A DNA stretch of 29,889 nucleotides from a bacterium (lineage in GTDB: Bacteria > BMS3Abin14): NCBI GenBank assembly GCA_029210545.1, contig JARGFV010000023.1, positions 1 through 29,889 of the forward strand. Reading direction: 5' to 3'. The translations under genes and the position numbers were made by a program. Positions 7,260 through 15,426 of this stretch are shown here, one piece after another. Below the pieces are notes generated by a model. The model searched no databases. It was given only the letters and a program-made list of their open reading frames with translations, and was not told the DNA's origin. The stretch's first letter is position 1, and each line of letters begins with the position of its first letter.

Positions 7260-8987
7260 TTGAGAACGGAAGAGAAAAAAGTTCCCACCGATTTCATCCG
7301 GCAGATCGTTGCCGACGACCTGGCCTCGGGCAGGCACACTACCATCGTGACCCGGTTTCCCCCGGAGCCCAACGGGTACCTGCACATCGGTCACGCCAAG
7401 AGCATCACCCTCAACTTCGGTATCGCGGCTGAGATCCCCGGAGGCCGCTGCCACCTGCGGTTCGACGACAGCAACCCCGAGACCGAGGACATGGAGTACG
7501 TCGAGTCGATCAAGAGGGACGTCAGGTGGCTGGGGTACGACTGGGGCGAGCACCTCTACTACGCCTCGGACTACTTCGAAAAGCTTTACGGATTTGCCGT
7601 CAGGCTCATCGAGGCGGGCAAGGCGTACGTGTGCAGCCTGCCGGAGGACGAGATCCGCCAATACCGGGGCACGGTGACCCGGGCCGGGACCGGCAGCCCC
7701 TACAGGGACCGCCCCATCGTGGAGAACCTGGATCTTTTCGCGCGCATGCGGGCAGGTCAGTTCGCCGACGGCGAACACGTTCTGCGGGCGAAGATCGACA
7801 TGGCCGATCCCAACATGAAGATGCGCGATCCCCTCCTTTACCGCATCCGCCACGCAGCCCACTACCGCACCGGAAATGAATGGTGCCTCTATCCCATGTA
7901 CGACTTCACCCACTGCCTGTCGGATGCTATCGAGGGCATCACCCACTCCATCTGTACCCTGGAGTTCGAGAACAACCGGGAACTTTACGACTGGATCATC
8001 GACAACGTCCCCGCGCCCGGCAGGCCGCGGCAGTACGAGTTTGCCCGCCTGAACCTGAACTACACTGTAATGAGCAAGCGGAAGCTCATCGACCTGGTCC
8101 AGGACGGTCACGTCTCGGGCTGGGACGACCCGCGCCTGCCCACCATCGCGGGGTTGAGGCGCCGGGGGATCACCCCGGAAGCGATCCGGTACTTCTGTGA
8201 GCGGATCGGGGTAGCCAAGGCCAACAGCGTCGTGGACGTGGCGCTCCTCGAACACAGCGTCCGGGACGACCTGAACACGAAGGCTCCCAGGGTCATGGGG
8301 GTCCTGGATCCCCTCAAGGTCGTCATCGTCAACTATAGGGAAGACCAATCCGACGAGTTCGACGCGCCATACTACCCCGACGATCCGCCGAAGATGGGGA
8401 CCCGCAAGGTGCCCTTTACCAGGGAGATCTACATCGAGCGCAAGGATTTCATGGAGGACCCCCCGAAAAAGTTCTTCCGGCTGGCTCCCGGCAGGGAGGT
8501 CCGGCTTCGGTGGGCCTACTTCGTGACCTGCGTGGACGTGAAAAAGGACGAGAACGGCGAGGTGGTGGAGATCCACTGCGTGTACGACCCGGAGACGAGG
8601 GGAGGGGACTCCCCGGACGGGCGGCGGGTCAAGGGGACGATCCACTGGGTTTCTGCGGAGCATTCCGTTCCCGCCGAGGTGAGGCTCTACGACCGTCTTT
8701 TCACGGAACCCAACCCCGACGGTGACAAGAACGTGGAATACACCAGGTACCTCAATCCCCACTCCCTGGAGGTGGTGAGCGCCAGGGTGGAGCCCAGCCT
8801 GGGAAGCGCCTTACCGGGAGACCGGTTCCAGTTCGAACGGACAGGTTATTTTATCGCCGATTCGGAAGACCATTCGGAAGGCAACCTGGTGTTCAACCGG
8901 ATCGTGCCGCTTCGCGATTCGTGGGCGAAAATGGTCGCCAAGGCGACGCCGGAAGAGGGAGGGGAAAAGGGGAAGAAACGGGATTAA
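7260..8987 (+). CDS. glnS: Glutaminyl-tRNA synthetase
   Basis: GlnRS charges tRNA-Gln directly with glutamine in the cytosol. The protein is class I with RFPPEPNGYLHIGHAKS (the HIGH signature) near residue 40 and VMSKRKL (the KMSKS signature) near residue 270, followed by the anticodon-binding beta-barrels. The N terminus (TDFIRQIVADDLASGRHTT) matches the usual start of bacterial GlnRS. I therefore chose the TTG at 7260, which has CGGAGG six bases upstream, over the TTG at 7206, whose extra codons read through short GGATCTT repeats. Length is 575 residues, slightly over the 554 of E. coli, with a charged tail. GlnRS in this kind of bacterium is often seen as acquired by transfer; that is general knowledge, not shown here. 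gltX is in the same window. Confidence 0.96.
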   Translation: MRTEEKKVPTDFIRQIVADDLASGRHTTIVTRFPPEPNGYLHIGHAKSITLNFGIAAEIPGGRCHLRFDDSNPETEDMEYVESIKRDVRWLGYDWGEHLYYASDYFEKLYGFAVRLIEAGKAYVCSLPEDEIRQYRGTVTRAGTGSPYRDRPIVENLDLFARMRAGQFADGEHVLRAKIDMADPNMKMRDPLLYRIRHAAHYRTGNEWCLYPMYDFTHCLSDAIEGITHSICTLEFENNRELYDWIIDNVPAPGRPRQYEFARLNLNYTVMSKRKLIDLVQDGHVSGWDDPRLPTIAGLRRRGITPEAIRYFCERIGVAKANSVVDVALLEHSVRDDLNTKAPRVMGVLDPLKVVIVNYREDQSDEFDAPYYPDDPPKMGTRKVPFTREIYIERKDFMEDPPKKFFRLAPGREVRLRWAYFVTCVDVKKDENGEVVEIHCVYDPETRGGDSPDGRRVKGTIHWVSAEHSVPAEVRLYDRLFTEPNPDGDKNVEYTRYLNPHSLEVVSARVEPSLGSALPGDRFQFERTGYFIADSEDHSEGNLVFNRIVPLRDSWAKMVAKATPEEGGEKGKKRD

Positions 8988-9346
8988 TCCACCAGACACA
9001 GAGCAAAGTTTGCTTGCCGCGGCGAAGTCCGAAGGACGGAGACGGGTCATCGCGAGCAACCCCCATGCGACGCAATCTCAGGTCTTATGGCTTTAATACT
9101 CGGATTTCACCACGGAGGCATCACGCCTTTGGCGTGACAGGCATCGAAAATCGGAGGAAGGCTGAAACTACAATCGTCATTCCGGACACGGCGACTTGCC
9201 ACCCAGAAGCTGCAAGCGAAGTCGGGAGCCGTGAGCCGGAATCCAGAGTAAGGGCATTTACTCAAAGACGCCAGGAAAATCTGTTTTTGAAATGCCAAGC
9301 CTGAGGGACTGAGGTCCAACCCCAAGAGGTTCTAATATTTGGTGTG
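8988..9346. repeat. Gene-free spacer with several dispersed repeat fragments
   Basis: No gene is supported. 9012-9057 is the second copy of the unit at 1637-1680. 9029-9075 resembles the GTCATTGCG...GCAATCTC part of family C. 9121-9137 is a perfect 7-bp stem (TCACGCC/GGCGTGA). 9177-9246 starts with GTCATTCCGG and ends with CCGGAATCCAG, the two ends of a hairpin repeat widespread in bacteria. Confidence 0.55.
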
Positions 9347-9746
9347 ATGATGAGTTCTCTTCCTACCGGATTATCGGTCAGTAATAAGGTCCTGTTGACG
9401 GGGGCTGGTTTTACAAAAGATTTCGGCGGCTTCCTGGCCAACGAGATATGGAGCTTAATTTTCAACAGCTCATCACTCGAAAATTACCCAAGGATAAAAG
9501 ATATTCTGCGCCGCGATTTTTCCTATGAGTCTGTCTACCATAAGGTGATCGCAGGTGAATACAGTGACGATGAGAAAAGAGCCATCCAAGAGGCAGTGAA
9601 ATCAGCGTATGACATGCTTGACAGCAACATCAGGGAATATAGGCTTAACGTGCCGACCCGTAAAGCCAACTCCACCAGCCTGGCCGCTTTTATAAGGCGA
9701 TTCGGCGGCGCGGGCAATTCAAGTGGGTTTTTCTTTACACTGAATC
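9347..9746 (+). pseudogene. Truncated SIR2-like domain gene
   Basis: About 130 residues look like the N-terminal half of a SIR2-like NAD-binding protein: NKVLLTGAGFTKDFGGFLANEIWSL near the start, a helical middle, and FFFTLNQ, where the family continues with a short acidic motif and the rest of the domain. From about 9745 the frame instead runs on antisense through the end of the nuoF-gltD gene, so the real gene ends there. It is clearly more AT-rich than its neighbours, which points to acquired DNA. SIR2-like proteins of this kind occur in anti-phage defence and as orphans. The start (ATG 9347 or GTG 9344) has no good ribosome site. Family call moderate; truncation well supported. Confidence 0.65.
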
Positions 9747-12700
9747 AGTTTTTCTCATCCAGATCACACCGGAGACAGCGGCGGGCCTCCTTCATGGCCA
9801 TCTCCACGCTAAACCCCAGGTCCACTTCAACCGAGGAATCCAGCCGTCGATGGGCATCGAGGGTAGGCATCTCCGGCCTCACCAGGAGCATGTCGTCGTC
9901 CGTCAGTTTTACGGCTTCAACCGGGTCGATGTCGGGCCTCATGATGTCGTAAAGGGGAGCCACATCCTCCCCGTTTAAAAACAGCTCCATGTGGGCGGCG
10001 GCCCTCTTTCCGGCTGCGATGGCGCCGATGACCATCCAGGGCCCGGTGACCACGTCACCCCCGGCGAAAACTCCCTCGAGGTTTGTCATCTGGGAGAAGG
10101 GGTGGGCCTGGATGGTATTCCAGTCGGTTGTCTCGAGGCCATTTCCTGTTCCAAGGAACGAAAGGTCCGAGCGCCCCCCGATGGCCACGATGAGGTTGTC
10201 CAGCGGGATCTCGAACTCGGAGTCCGGGATCGGGATCGGTCTTTGCCTCCCGCTGGAGTCCGGCTCCCCGAGTTCCATGCGTGTGCAGATAAGGCCTGAT
10301 ATCCGGCCGCCCCTGGTCTGGACCCTCGCCGGTGCCACCAGGGTCTGCAGGTCCACATCCTCCCTGAGGGCTTCGTGGACCTCCATGGCGTCCGCGGGCA
10401 TCTCCTTCTGCGTTCTCCTGTAGAGGATAGCGACGTGTGCCCCTTGCCTGCGGGCGACACGGGCCGCGTCGATGGCGGCGTTGCCGCCGCCCACCACCGC
10501 GGCCCTTTTTCCAAGATGGACATCTTCGCCCAGGTTGATCTTTCTCAGGAACTCCAGGCTCTTGATGACCCCTTCGGCATCCTCACCGGGAATGCCCAGC
10601 TCCTGGTCCACGTGGGCTCCCGTGGCGATAAAGACGGCGGCGTGCTCCCTTCTCACCTGGTCGAAACTCAGGCCGTTGCCGATGGGCGTGTTGTAGTGGA
10701 TCTTCACCCCCATGGACTCGATGAGCCCGATCTCGTGGTTGAGCACGTCCCTGGGCAGGCGGTATTCCGGGACGCCCAGGGTCAGCATGCCTCCGGCGAT
10801 CCTCTGGGCCTCGAAAATGACGGGAGTGAAATCTTTCATGGCCAGGAATGAGGCCGCGGTAAGGCCGGCCGGACCGGCGCCGATGATACCCACCATCTTG
10901 CCTTTGCCCGAGATCTTCCGCGTTTTGACGACGTACTTGCCGGTAATGGCCTCCTTTGCGGCGTTGTCGGCCGCCACCCTTTTCAGGCTGCAGATGCTGA
11001 CGGGCTCGTCCAGGTCAGCCCTTCGGCAAACGACTTCGCACGGGTGGTGGCACACCCTGCCGCAGACGGCCGGCAGGGGGTTCGTCATCCGGATGACATC
11101 CAGGGCTTCGCTGAACCTGCCAAGGGCGATAAGAGCCACGTAGGCCGGGACATCGGTCTCCGTTGGACAGTTGTGCTGGCAGGGGGTGGAGATGATATTC
11201 CGGCAGATGACCGCCGGACAGTGCTTTTCGACGATATGGGCGACGTACTCCTCCCTGAAGTAGCGGAGAGTGGACAGCACCGGGTTGGGCGCTGTCTGCC
11301 CGAGCCCGCACAGGGACAGGCTCTTGATCTGGTGGCCCAGGTCTTCCAGATTATCCAGGTCCTCCATGGTCCCTTCGCCGTCGGTGATCCTTGTCAGGAT
11401 GTCCAGCATGGTCCTGGTGCCCAGGCGGCACGGGACGCACTTTCCGCACGATTCCGAGGTCGTGAAGTTAAGGAAGAACCGGGCCACGTCCACCATGCAG
11501 GATCGTTCGTCCATGATGACGATGCCCCCTGAGCCCATCATGGCTCCCGCCTGGATGAGTGAGTCGTAGTCGATGGGAGTCTCCACGATCCCGGCCGGCA
11601 GGCACCCTCCGGAGGGGCCGCCCAGCTGAGCGGCCTTGAACCTTCCGCCTCCGACGATACCGCCCCCGATGTCGTAGATGATCTCTTTTAACCGTGTTCC
11701 TGCCGGGACCTCGATAAGGCCTGTGTGCCTGATCTTCCCGGTGAGGGCGAACACCTTGGTGCCCTTTGTCCCTTCGGTGCCGATGGAACTGTACGCGTCG
11801 GCGCCGTTGAGGATGATGGGAGGCACACAGGCGAAGGTCTCCACGTTGTTGATGTTTGACGGCTTGTCCCACAGCCCCCGGTTGGCCGGGAAGGGCGGGC
11901 GCGGGCGCGGCATCCCCCTGTCCCCCTGGATGGAGGCCATGAGGGCCGTTTCCTCGCCGCACACGAAGGCCCCGGCGCCCTTCTTGATGCTCAGGGTAAA
12001 GGAAAAATCAGTGCCGAGGATGTTCTCTCCGATAAAACCGCGTTCACGGGCCTGGGCGATGGCGGTCACGAGTCTTTCGATGGCAAGGGGGTACTCGGCG
12101 CGGCAATAGATGTAGCCATATCGGGCACCGATGGCGAAAGCGGCGATGGTCATCCCCTCGATCACCGCGTGGGGATCGCCTTCCAGGACGCTCCGGTCCA
12201 TGAAGGCGCCGGGATCGCCCTCGTCGGCGTTGCAGATGAGGTATTTAGGCTGCCCCGCGGCCTTGGCGCAGAACTCCCACTTCAACCCGGTAGGGAACCC
12301 GCCCCCTCCGCGTCCCCGAAGGCCGGAACTTTTGACGACCTCCCGCACCGTTTCGGGCCTCATCTGATTCAGAGCTTTTTTCAAAGCCTTGTAGCCGTCA
12401 TGGGCAAGGTAGTCGTCGATAAGGTCGGGATCGATGAACCCGCACCTTCTGAGCACCAGCCGGTGCTGCTTTTTGAAAAAATCGATCTCGCTGTAGAGGG
12501 GGATCCCCTCAAAGGGTCTGTCCCCGTTTCCCCCGATCTGTCCGATGGCGTATTCCAGGACCGGTTTGCCGTCGACCAGGTGTTCCCTGATGATACGGGG
12601 GACCATGTCGGGCTGGACCTTGTGGTAGGTCACCCTGGCCCGGTCCGGGATGTGGACATCCATGAGGACCTCCTGGTAGCACATCCCGATGCACCCGGTC

Positions 12701-12831
12701 CTGAGGATCTCCACCTCCCCCTCGATGGAGCCCAGTTCCTCCTTGACCCGAGCGAGGACGCTGTTGGCGCCGGAGGCCAGTCCGCAGGTCCCCATGCCGA
12801 TGATGACGCGTTTGCCGTTGCCGTTATTCAT
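9745..12831 (-). CDS. nuoF: NuoF/HymB-type NADH-oxidising flavoprotein fused to a GltD-type FAD/NAD(P) oxidoreductase
   Basis: Domains in order: a thioredoxin-like [2Fe-2S] domain (1-95; Cys16, Cys47, Cys51, only three cysteines); a NuoF core with the FMN loop GRGGGGFP (173-180), the NADH-site segment NADEGDPGAFMDRS (201-214) and the [4Fe-4S] motif SCGKCVPC (461-468) plus Cys508; a cysteine-rich helical domain as in GltD/DPD (Cys551, 555, 590, 594, 598, 602, 614); and a GltD-like flavoprotein with GAGPAG (651-656) for FAD, GGGNAA (781-786) for a second dinucleotide and GGDVVTGP (924-931). The ferredoxin tail of HymB is replaced by the GltD part. It should take electrons from NADH through FMN and Fe-S clusters to a second flavin, possibly by bifurcation. 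It overlaps nuoE by four bases. No hydrogenase, formate dehydrogenase or NuoG gene is near. Confidence 0.9.
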   Translation of the reverse strand: MNNGNGKRVIIGMGTCGLASGANSVLARVKEELGSIEGEVEILRTGCIGMCYQEVLMDVHIPDRARVTYHKVQPDMVPRIIREHLVDGKPVLEYAIGQIGGNGDRPFEGIPLYSEIDFFKKQHRLVLRRCGFIDPDLIDDYLAHDGYKALKKALNQMRPETVREVVKSSGLRGRGGGGFPTGLKWEFCAKAAGQPKYLICNADEGDPGAFMDRSVLEGDPHAVIEGMTIAAFAIGARYGYIYCRAEYPLAIERLVTAIAQARERGFIGENILGTDFSFTLSIKKGAGAFVCGEETALMASIQGDRGMPRPRPPFPANRGLWDKPSNINNVETFACVPPIILNGADAYSSIGTEGTKGTKVFALTGKIRHTGLIEVPAGTRLKEIIYDIGGGIVGGGRFKAAQLGGPSGGCLPAGIVETPIDYDSLIQAGAMMGSGGIVIMDERSCMVDVARFFLNFTTSESCGKCVPCRLGTRTMLDILTRITDGEGTMEDLDNLEDLGHQIKSLSLCGLGQTAPNPVLSTLRYFREEYVAHIVEKHCPAVICRNIISTPCQHNCPTETDVPAYVALIALGRFSEALDVIRMTNPLPAVCGRVCHHPCEVVCRRADLDEPVSICSLKRVAADNAAKEAITGKYVVKTRKISGKGKMVGIIGAGPAGLTAASFLAMKDFTPVIFEAQRIAGGMLTLGVPEYRLPRDVLNHEIGLIESMGVKIHYNTPIGNGLSFDQVRREHAAVFIATGAHVDQELGIPGEDAEGVIKSLEFLRKINLGEDVHLGKRAAVVGGGNAAIDAARVARRQGAHVAILYRRTQKEMPADAMEVHEALREDVDLQTLVAPARVQTRGGRISGLICTRMELGEPDSSGRQRPIPIPDSEFEIPLDNLIVAIGGRSDLSFLGTGNGLETTDWNTIQAHPFSQMTNLEGVFAGGDVVTGPWMVIGAIAAGKRAAAHMELFLNGEDVAPLYDIMRPDIDPVEAVKLTDDDMLLVRPEMPTLDAHRRLDSSVEVDLGFSVEMAMKEARRCLRCDLDEKN

Positions 12832-13343
12832 TTTGTTCTGGAATCCATTTCCCGCAGGTTTTCCATGATCTTTTGCGCCTTGACAGGATCCAACTGCCCA
12901 TAAGCGTCCTTGTCCACCATGATCACGGGTGCAAGGCCGCAGGCTCCCAGGCAGGCGACCCTCTCGAAGGAAGCGAAAAGGTCTTCCGTGGTCTCACCGT
13001 GGGTGATCCCGAGGATGCTTTCCATCCTGGAGATCACGTTCTTCCCGCCCCTGACGTGACAGGCAGTGCCGGAACAGGCCCTGATGATGTGGCGCCCTCT
13101 GGGTGAAAGGTGAAACTGGGTGTAGAAGGTCATGACGCCGTAGACCTTGCTCCGGTAAACGCCGATCTCGTCGGCGATCATGTTGGCCGCCTCTTCGGGC
13201 ACGTAGCCGTACACGTCCTGGACGTCCTGCAGCAGGGGGATGAGCATCCCTTTCGTGTCCGCGAACCGGGCAAGGATCTCCTGTACCGGTCCCAGGTCCA
13301 GGTTCTCTTCCGGCCCAACCGTTTTACCGAATCCGTTGTCCAC
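12828..13343 (-). CDS. nuoE: NuoE/HymA-type [2Fe-2S] NADH dehydrogenase subunit
   Basis: This 171-residue thioredoxin-fold ferredoxin pairs with NuoF-type proteins in complex I, HydABC hydrogenases and NAD-linked formate dehydrogenases, in the cytosol. It has the helical N-terminal bundle (LIPLLQDVQDVYGYVPEEA), FYTQFHL, the cysteine pair CSGTAC (90-95 region) and the second pair CLGAC, which together hold the cluster. The start is a GTG at 13343 with GGGAGG five bases upstream. The stop overlaps the ATG of the following nuoF fusion, so the two are translated together in fixed ratio. A terminator-like hairpin lies immediately before the ribosome site. Confidence 0.94.
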   Translation of the reverse strand: MDNGFGKTVGPEENLDLGPVQEILARFADTKGMLIPLLQDVQDVYGYVPEEAANMIADEIGVYRSKVYGVMTFYTQFHLSPRGRHIIRACSGTACHVRGGKNVISRMESILGITHGETTEDLFASFERVACLGACGLAPVIMVDKDAYGQLDPVKAQKIMENLREMDSRTK

Positions 13344-13354
13344 TGGCGCCTCCC

Positions 13355-13391
13355 AAAAAGCAAAAACCGTCTCCCTGCCAGGAAGACGGTT
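13355..13391 (-). terminator. Intrinsic terminator hairpin directly before the nuoE ribosome site (candidate attenuator)
   Basis: On the minus strand AACCGTCT (13391-13384) pairs with AGACGGTT (13372-13365) and is followed by TTTTTGCTTTTT, which runs straight into the GGGAGG ribosome site of nuoE. A terminator in this place would stop the gene's own transcript unless another fold forms. A near copy of its left arm (ACCGTTCTTC) lies upstream at about 13419-13429 and could compete for pairing. An insulator that simply ends upstream transcription is the alternative. Confidence 0.6.
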
Positions 13392-13493
13392 GTCATCTCA
13401 ACTTTCGCAAGGTTGCGAAGAACGGTGTTAGATCCGCCCGGATACGGCTTACCCCTCCTCTGATCCAAAGCGCATCCAGGGCCCTGGCAGAGT
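13392..13493 (-). promoter_or_regulatory. Structured 5' leader of nuoEF, no known riboswitch recognised
   Basis: Between the predicted start of transcription and the terminator hairpin lie a 12-bp palindrome (13476-13487, CCAGGGCCCTGG), an ATCCGGGCGGAT element (about 13433-13444) and a TTCGCAA/TTGCGAA stem (13404-13419). I compared it from memory with the Moco, cyclic-di-GMP and fluoride motifs and found no convincing match. Confidence 0.4.
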
Positions 13494-13499
13494 AGATAA

Positions 13500-13529
13500 A
13501 TTGTACTAGTAAGCTTAGCGTATAATCAA
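13500..13529 (-). promoter_or_regulatory. Candidate sigma70 promoter for nuoEF
   Basis: On the minus strand TTGATT (13529-13524, four of six matches to the -35 box) and TACAAT (13505-13500, five of six to the -10 box) are 18 bp apart in an AT-rich stretch. Transcription would start near 13493, giving a leader of about 150 nt. Confidence 0.5.
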
Positions 13530-13578
13530 CATATTTTTACAGTAAAACCAACAGTAAAAAAGTCGGGTAACGGGAGCG

Positions 13579-13746
13579 TCAATCCGTTAACGACCGGCCA
13601 TCAGCCTCGAAAGGGAGGATCTCGAAATATCGTGGCTCCCGGCTGCTTGGCCGGTCCTTGCGATACCTTGCCTGGGCCTGTTGAAGGGCTGGCCGGACAG
13701 CCGGCAGGACGCCCAGGGCAATGATCACGGTGAAAACTTTCCTCAT
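13579..13746 (-). CDS. Small exported protein, 55 aa, unknown function
   Basis: This reading frame is short but has a very strong ribosome site (GGAGGTGA four bases before the ATG at 13746). The peptide starts MRKVFTVIIALGVLPAV, a basic start followed by a hydrophobic core as in a Sec signal peptide, with AQA as a possible cleavage site near residue 26. The remaining ~29 residues are polar with several Arg and Asp/Glu, contain no cysteine and end in SLTD. It lies between gltX (with its terminator) and nuoE on the same strand. I do not recognise a family. The signal peptide plus ribosome site make it likely to be real; whether the mature part folds or acts as a peptide is open. Confidence 0.6.
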   Translation of the reverse strand: MRKVFTVIIALGVLPAVRPALQQAQARYRKDRPSSREPRYFEILPFEADGRSLTD

Positions 13747-13915
13747 GACTTCACCTCCAGTTCACCTCACTTTTCAAGGATAACGCAGATTGGGGGATAA
13801 GCTACAAGTTGAAATGATATTTTTTCGCCTGTCCCGGGTCTCAAAGGTCTTTCCCAATGCAGGCGGATACAGCGGCTTTTATAAATAGTGTAATGCTTTT
13901 ACCGCTTCTACCGGA

Positions 13916-13943
13916 ACAAAAAAGCCGGAGCAAAAGCTCCGGC
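13916..13943 (-). terminator. Rho-independent terminator after gltX
   Basis: GCCGGAGC (13924-13931) pairs perfectly with 13936-13943 around an AAAA loop. On the minus strand it is followed by TTTTTTG. It lies 28 bp after the gltX stop codon and ends the purM-to-gltX transcript, so the small protein and nuoEF need their own promoters. Confidence 0.88.
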
Positions 13944-13970
13944 CATGGTTTCATGTGACTTTGTCTGAGA

Positions 13971-15386
13971 CTAGGATCTTGCCGTGATCCAGTCGCGTGC
14001 GTTCCGGACCCGCTGCAAAGTCCGCTCTTTCCCCAGCACCTCCATCACCTCGAACAGCCCCGGGCTGTCCTTGCGGTAGGTCAGGGCGATGCGCATGGGC
14101 TGGGCCAGAGCCTTGAGCTTCAACCCTTCCCCTTCCAGCCACTCCCGGATCTTCTCGTGGAGGGTCTCGTGGTCAAAGGGGTCGATGGTGGAGATGAACT
14201 CGGCGGCTTTGCCCAGAAGCGGCTCGATCCCCGCAGTGAGGAACTTTTCGGCCGGTTCGGCCTCGTACTCCAACTCCCGGAAGTAGAAAGTGGCCTTTTC
14301 GGCCATCTCCACCAGGGTCACCGCCCGTTCCCTCAACGTGAGAACTACCATTGTGAGCCACTGGATGTCTGGTTTGTCCGCGATCAGCCCCTTCTTTTCC
14401 AGGAAGGGAACGAGACGCTCTGCGATGTCCCCGGCATCGCACAGCTTCATCCACTGGCTGTTGAGCCACTCCAGCTTGTGGTGGTCGAAAATGGAGGGAG
14501 ACTTGCCCTGGTCATCGAGGCGCCAGAGCTTCAGGATCTGATCAATGCTGAAGATCTCCTGCTCCTCGTGGGACCAGCCGAGGCGGACCAGGTAGTTAAT
14601 GAGCGCCTCCCGGAGGTATCCCATCTCCTGGAACTCGGCTACGGCCGCGGCTCCATGCCGTTTGCTGAGTTTCTCCCGGTCCGGGCCAAGGATGAGGGAC
14701 ATATGGCCGAAACTGGGGGCCTTGTAGCCGAGGGCTTCGTAGAGCTGGAGCTGCCTGGGCGTGTTGGAAAGGTGATCCTCTCCCCGGATGACGTGGGTGA
14801 TGCCCATGAGCGCATCGTCCACAACCACGGTAAGGTTATAGGTGGGGCTCCCGTCGGTTCTGCGGATGATCAGGTCGTCCATCTGGGTCTCGTCGAACAT
14901 CACTGTTCCGCGGATCATGTCGTCAACGACGATCTGTCCTCCCTGGGGGGCTTTGAAGCGGATGGTAAAATCACCGTCCCGTTCCCCTTCCCTGAGCCGC
15001 CGACAGCGGCCATCGTACTTGGTGGCCCGCCCCTTGACAAAGGCCTCCTTCCTCATGGCCTCCAGCTCCTCGGCGGTGCAGTAACACCGGTACGCTTTGC
15101 CTTCGGCCAGGAGACGGTCGATATGCTCATTGTACAGGTCGAACCTTTCGGTCTGTCGAAAAGGGCCCTCGTCGAAATCGAGATGGAGCCACTCGAGGCC
15201 GTCCATGATCCAGCCGATCGCCTCATCGGTGGAGCGCGTAAGGTCGGTGTCCTCAATGCGGAGGATAACCTTGCCGCCGTGCTGACGGGCATGGATCCAG
15301 TTGTAAAGGGCGGTCCGGACCCCGCCGATGTGCAGGTACCCGGTGGGAGAGGGCGCGAAACGGACACGGATGTTTTCGGAAGCCAT
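13971..15386 (-). CDS. gltX: Glutamyl-tRNA synthetase
   Basis: GluRS charges tRNA-Glu with glutamate, in the cytosol. The 471-residue class I enzyme shows APSPTGYLHIGG (11-22, HIGH signature), the RIEDTDLTRS motif, VIRGEDHLSNTPRQ, and EKLSKRHG (238-245, KMSKS signature), then the helical anticodon-binding domain. Cys101, Cys103 and Cys128 form the zinc-type cluster known from E. coli GluRS. The ATG at 15386 has AAGGA just upstream. With glnS present, this GluRS may be discriminating rather than non-discriminating, but that cannot be told by eye. It is the last gene of the run from purM and is followed by a clear terminator. Confidence 0.97.
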   Translation of the reverse strand: MASENIRVRFAPSPTGYLHIGGVRTALYNWIHARQHGGKVILRIEDTDLTRSTDEAIGWIMDGLEWLHLDFDEGPFRQTERFDLYNEHIDRLLAEGKAYRCYCTAEELEAMRKEAFVKGRATKYDGRCRRLREGERDGDFTIRFKAPQGGQIVVDDMIRGTVMFDETQMDDLIIRRTDGSPTYNLTVVVDDALMGITHVIRGEDHLSNTPRQLQLYEALGYKAPSFGHMSLILGPDREKLSKRHGAAAVAEFQEMGYLREALINYLVRLGWSHEEQEIFSIDQILKLWRLDDQGKSPSIFDHHKLEWLNSQWMKLCDAGDIAERLVPFLEKKGLIADKPDIQWLTMVVLTLRERAVTLVEMAEKATFYFRELEYEAEPAEKFLTAGIEPLLGKAAEFISTIDPFDHETLHEKIREWLEGEGLKLKALAQPMRIALTYRKDSPGLFEVMEVLGKERTLQRVRNARDWITARS

Positions 15387-15426
15387 TATTCCTTCCTCTC
15401 ATTTTGAGAATCCAGGCTCCTGTTGG

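Noticed and set aside
7257-8762. 501-aa open frame on the minus strand
   Set aside because: It is entirely antisense to glnS, which has unmistakable family motifs; the frame is a by-product of GC-rich codon use.
8921-9304. 127-aa frame after glnS
   Set aside because: It runs through three kinds of dispersed repeat, has no ribosome site and resembles no family.
13392-13493. Molybdenum-cofactor (Moco) or cyclic-di-GMP riboswitch in the nuoEF leader
   Set aside because: A CCGGGCGG segment first suggested Moco, but the conserved end motif and the helix order are not present, and no cyclic-di-GMP core was found.
14157-15407. 416-aa open frame on the plus strand
   Set aside because: Antisense to gltX, with no family resemblance of its own.
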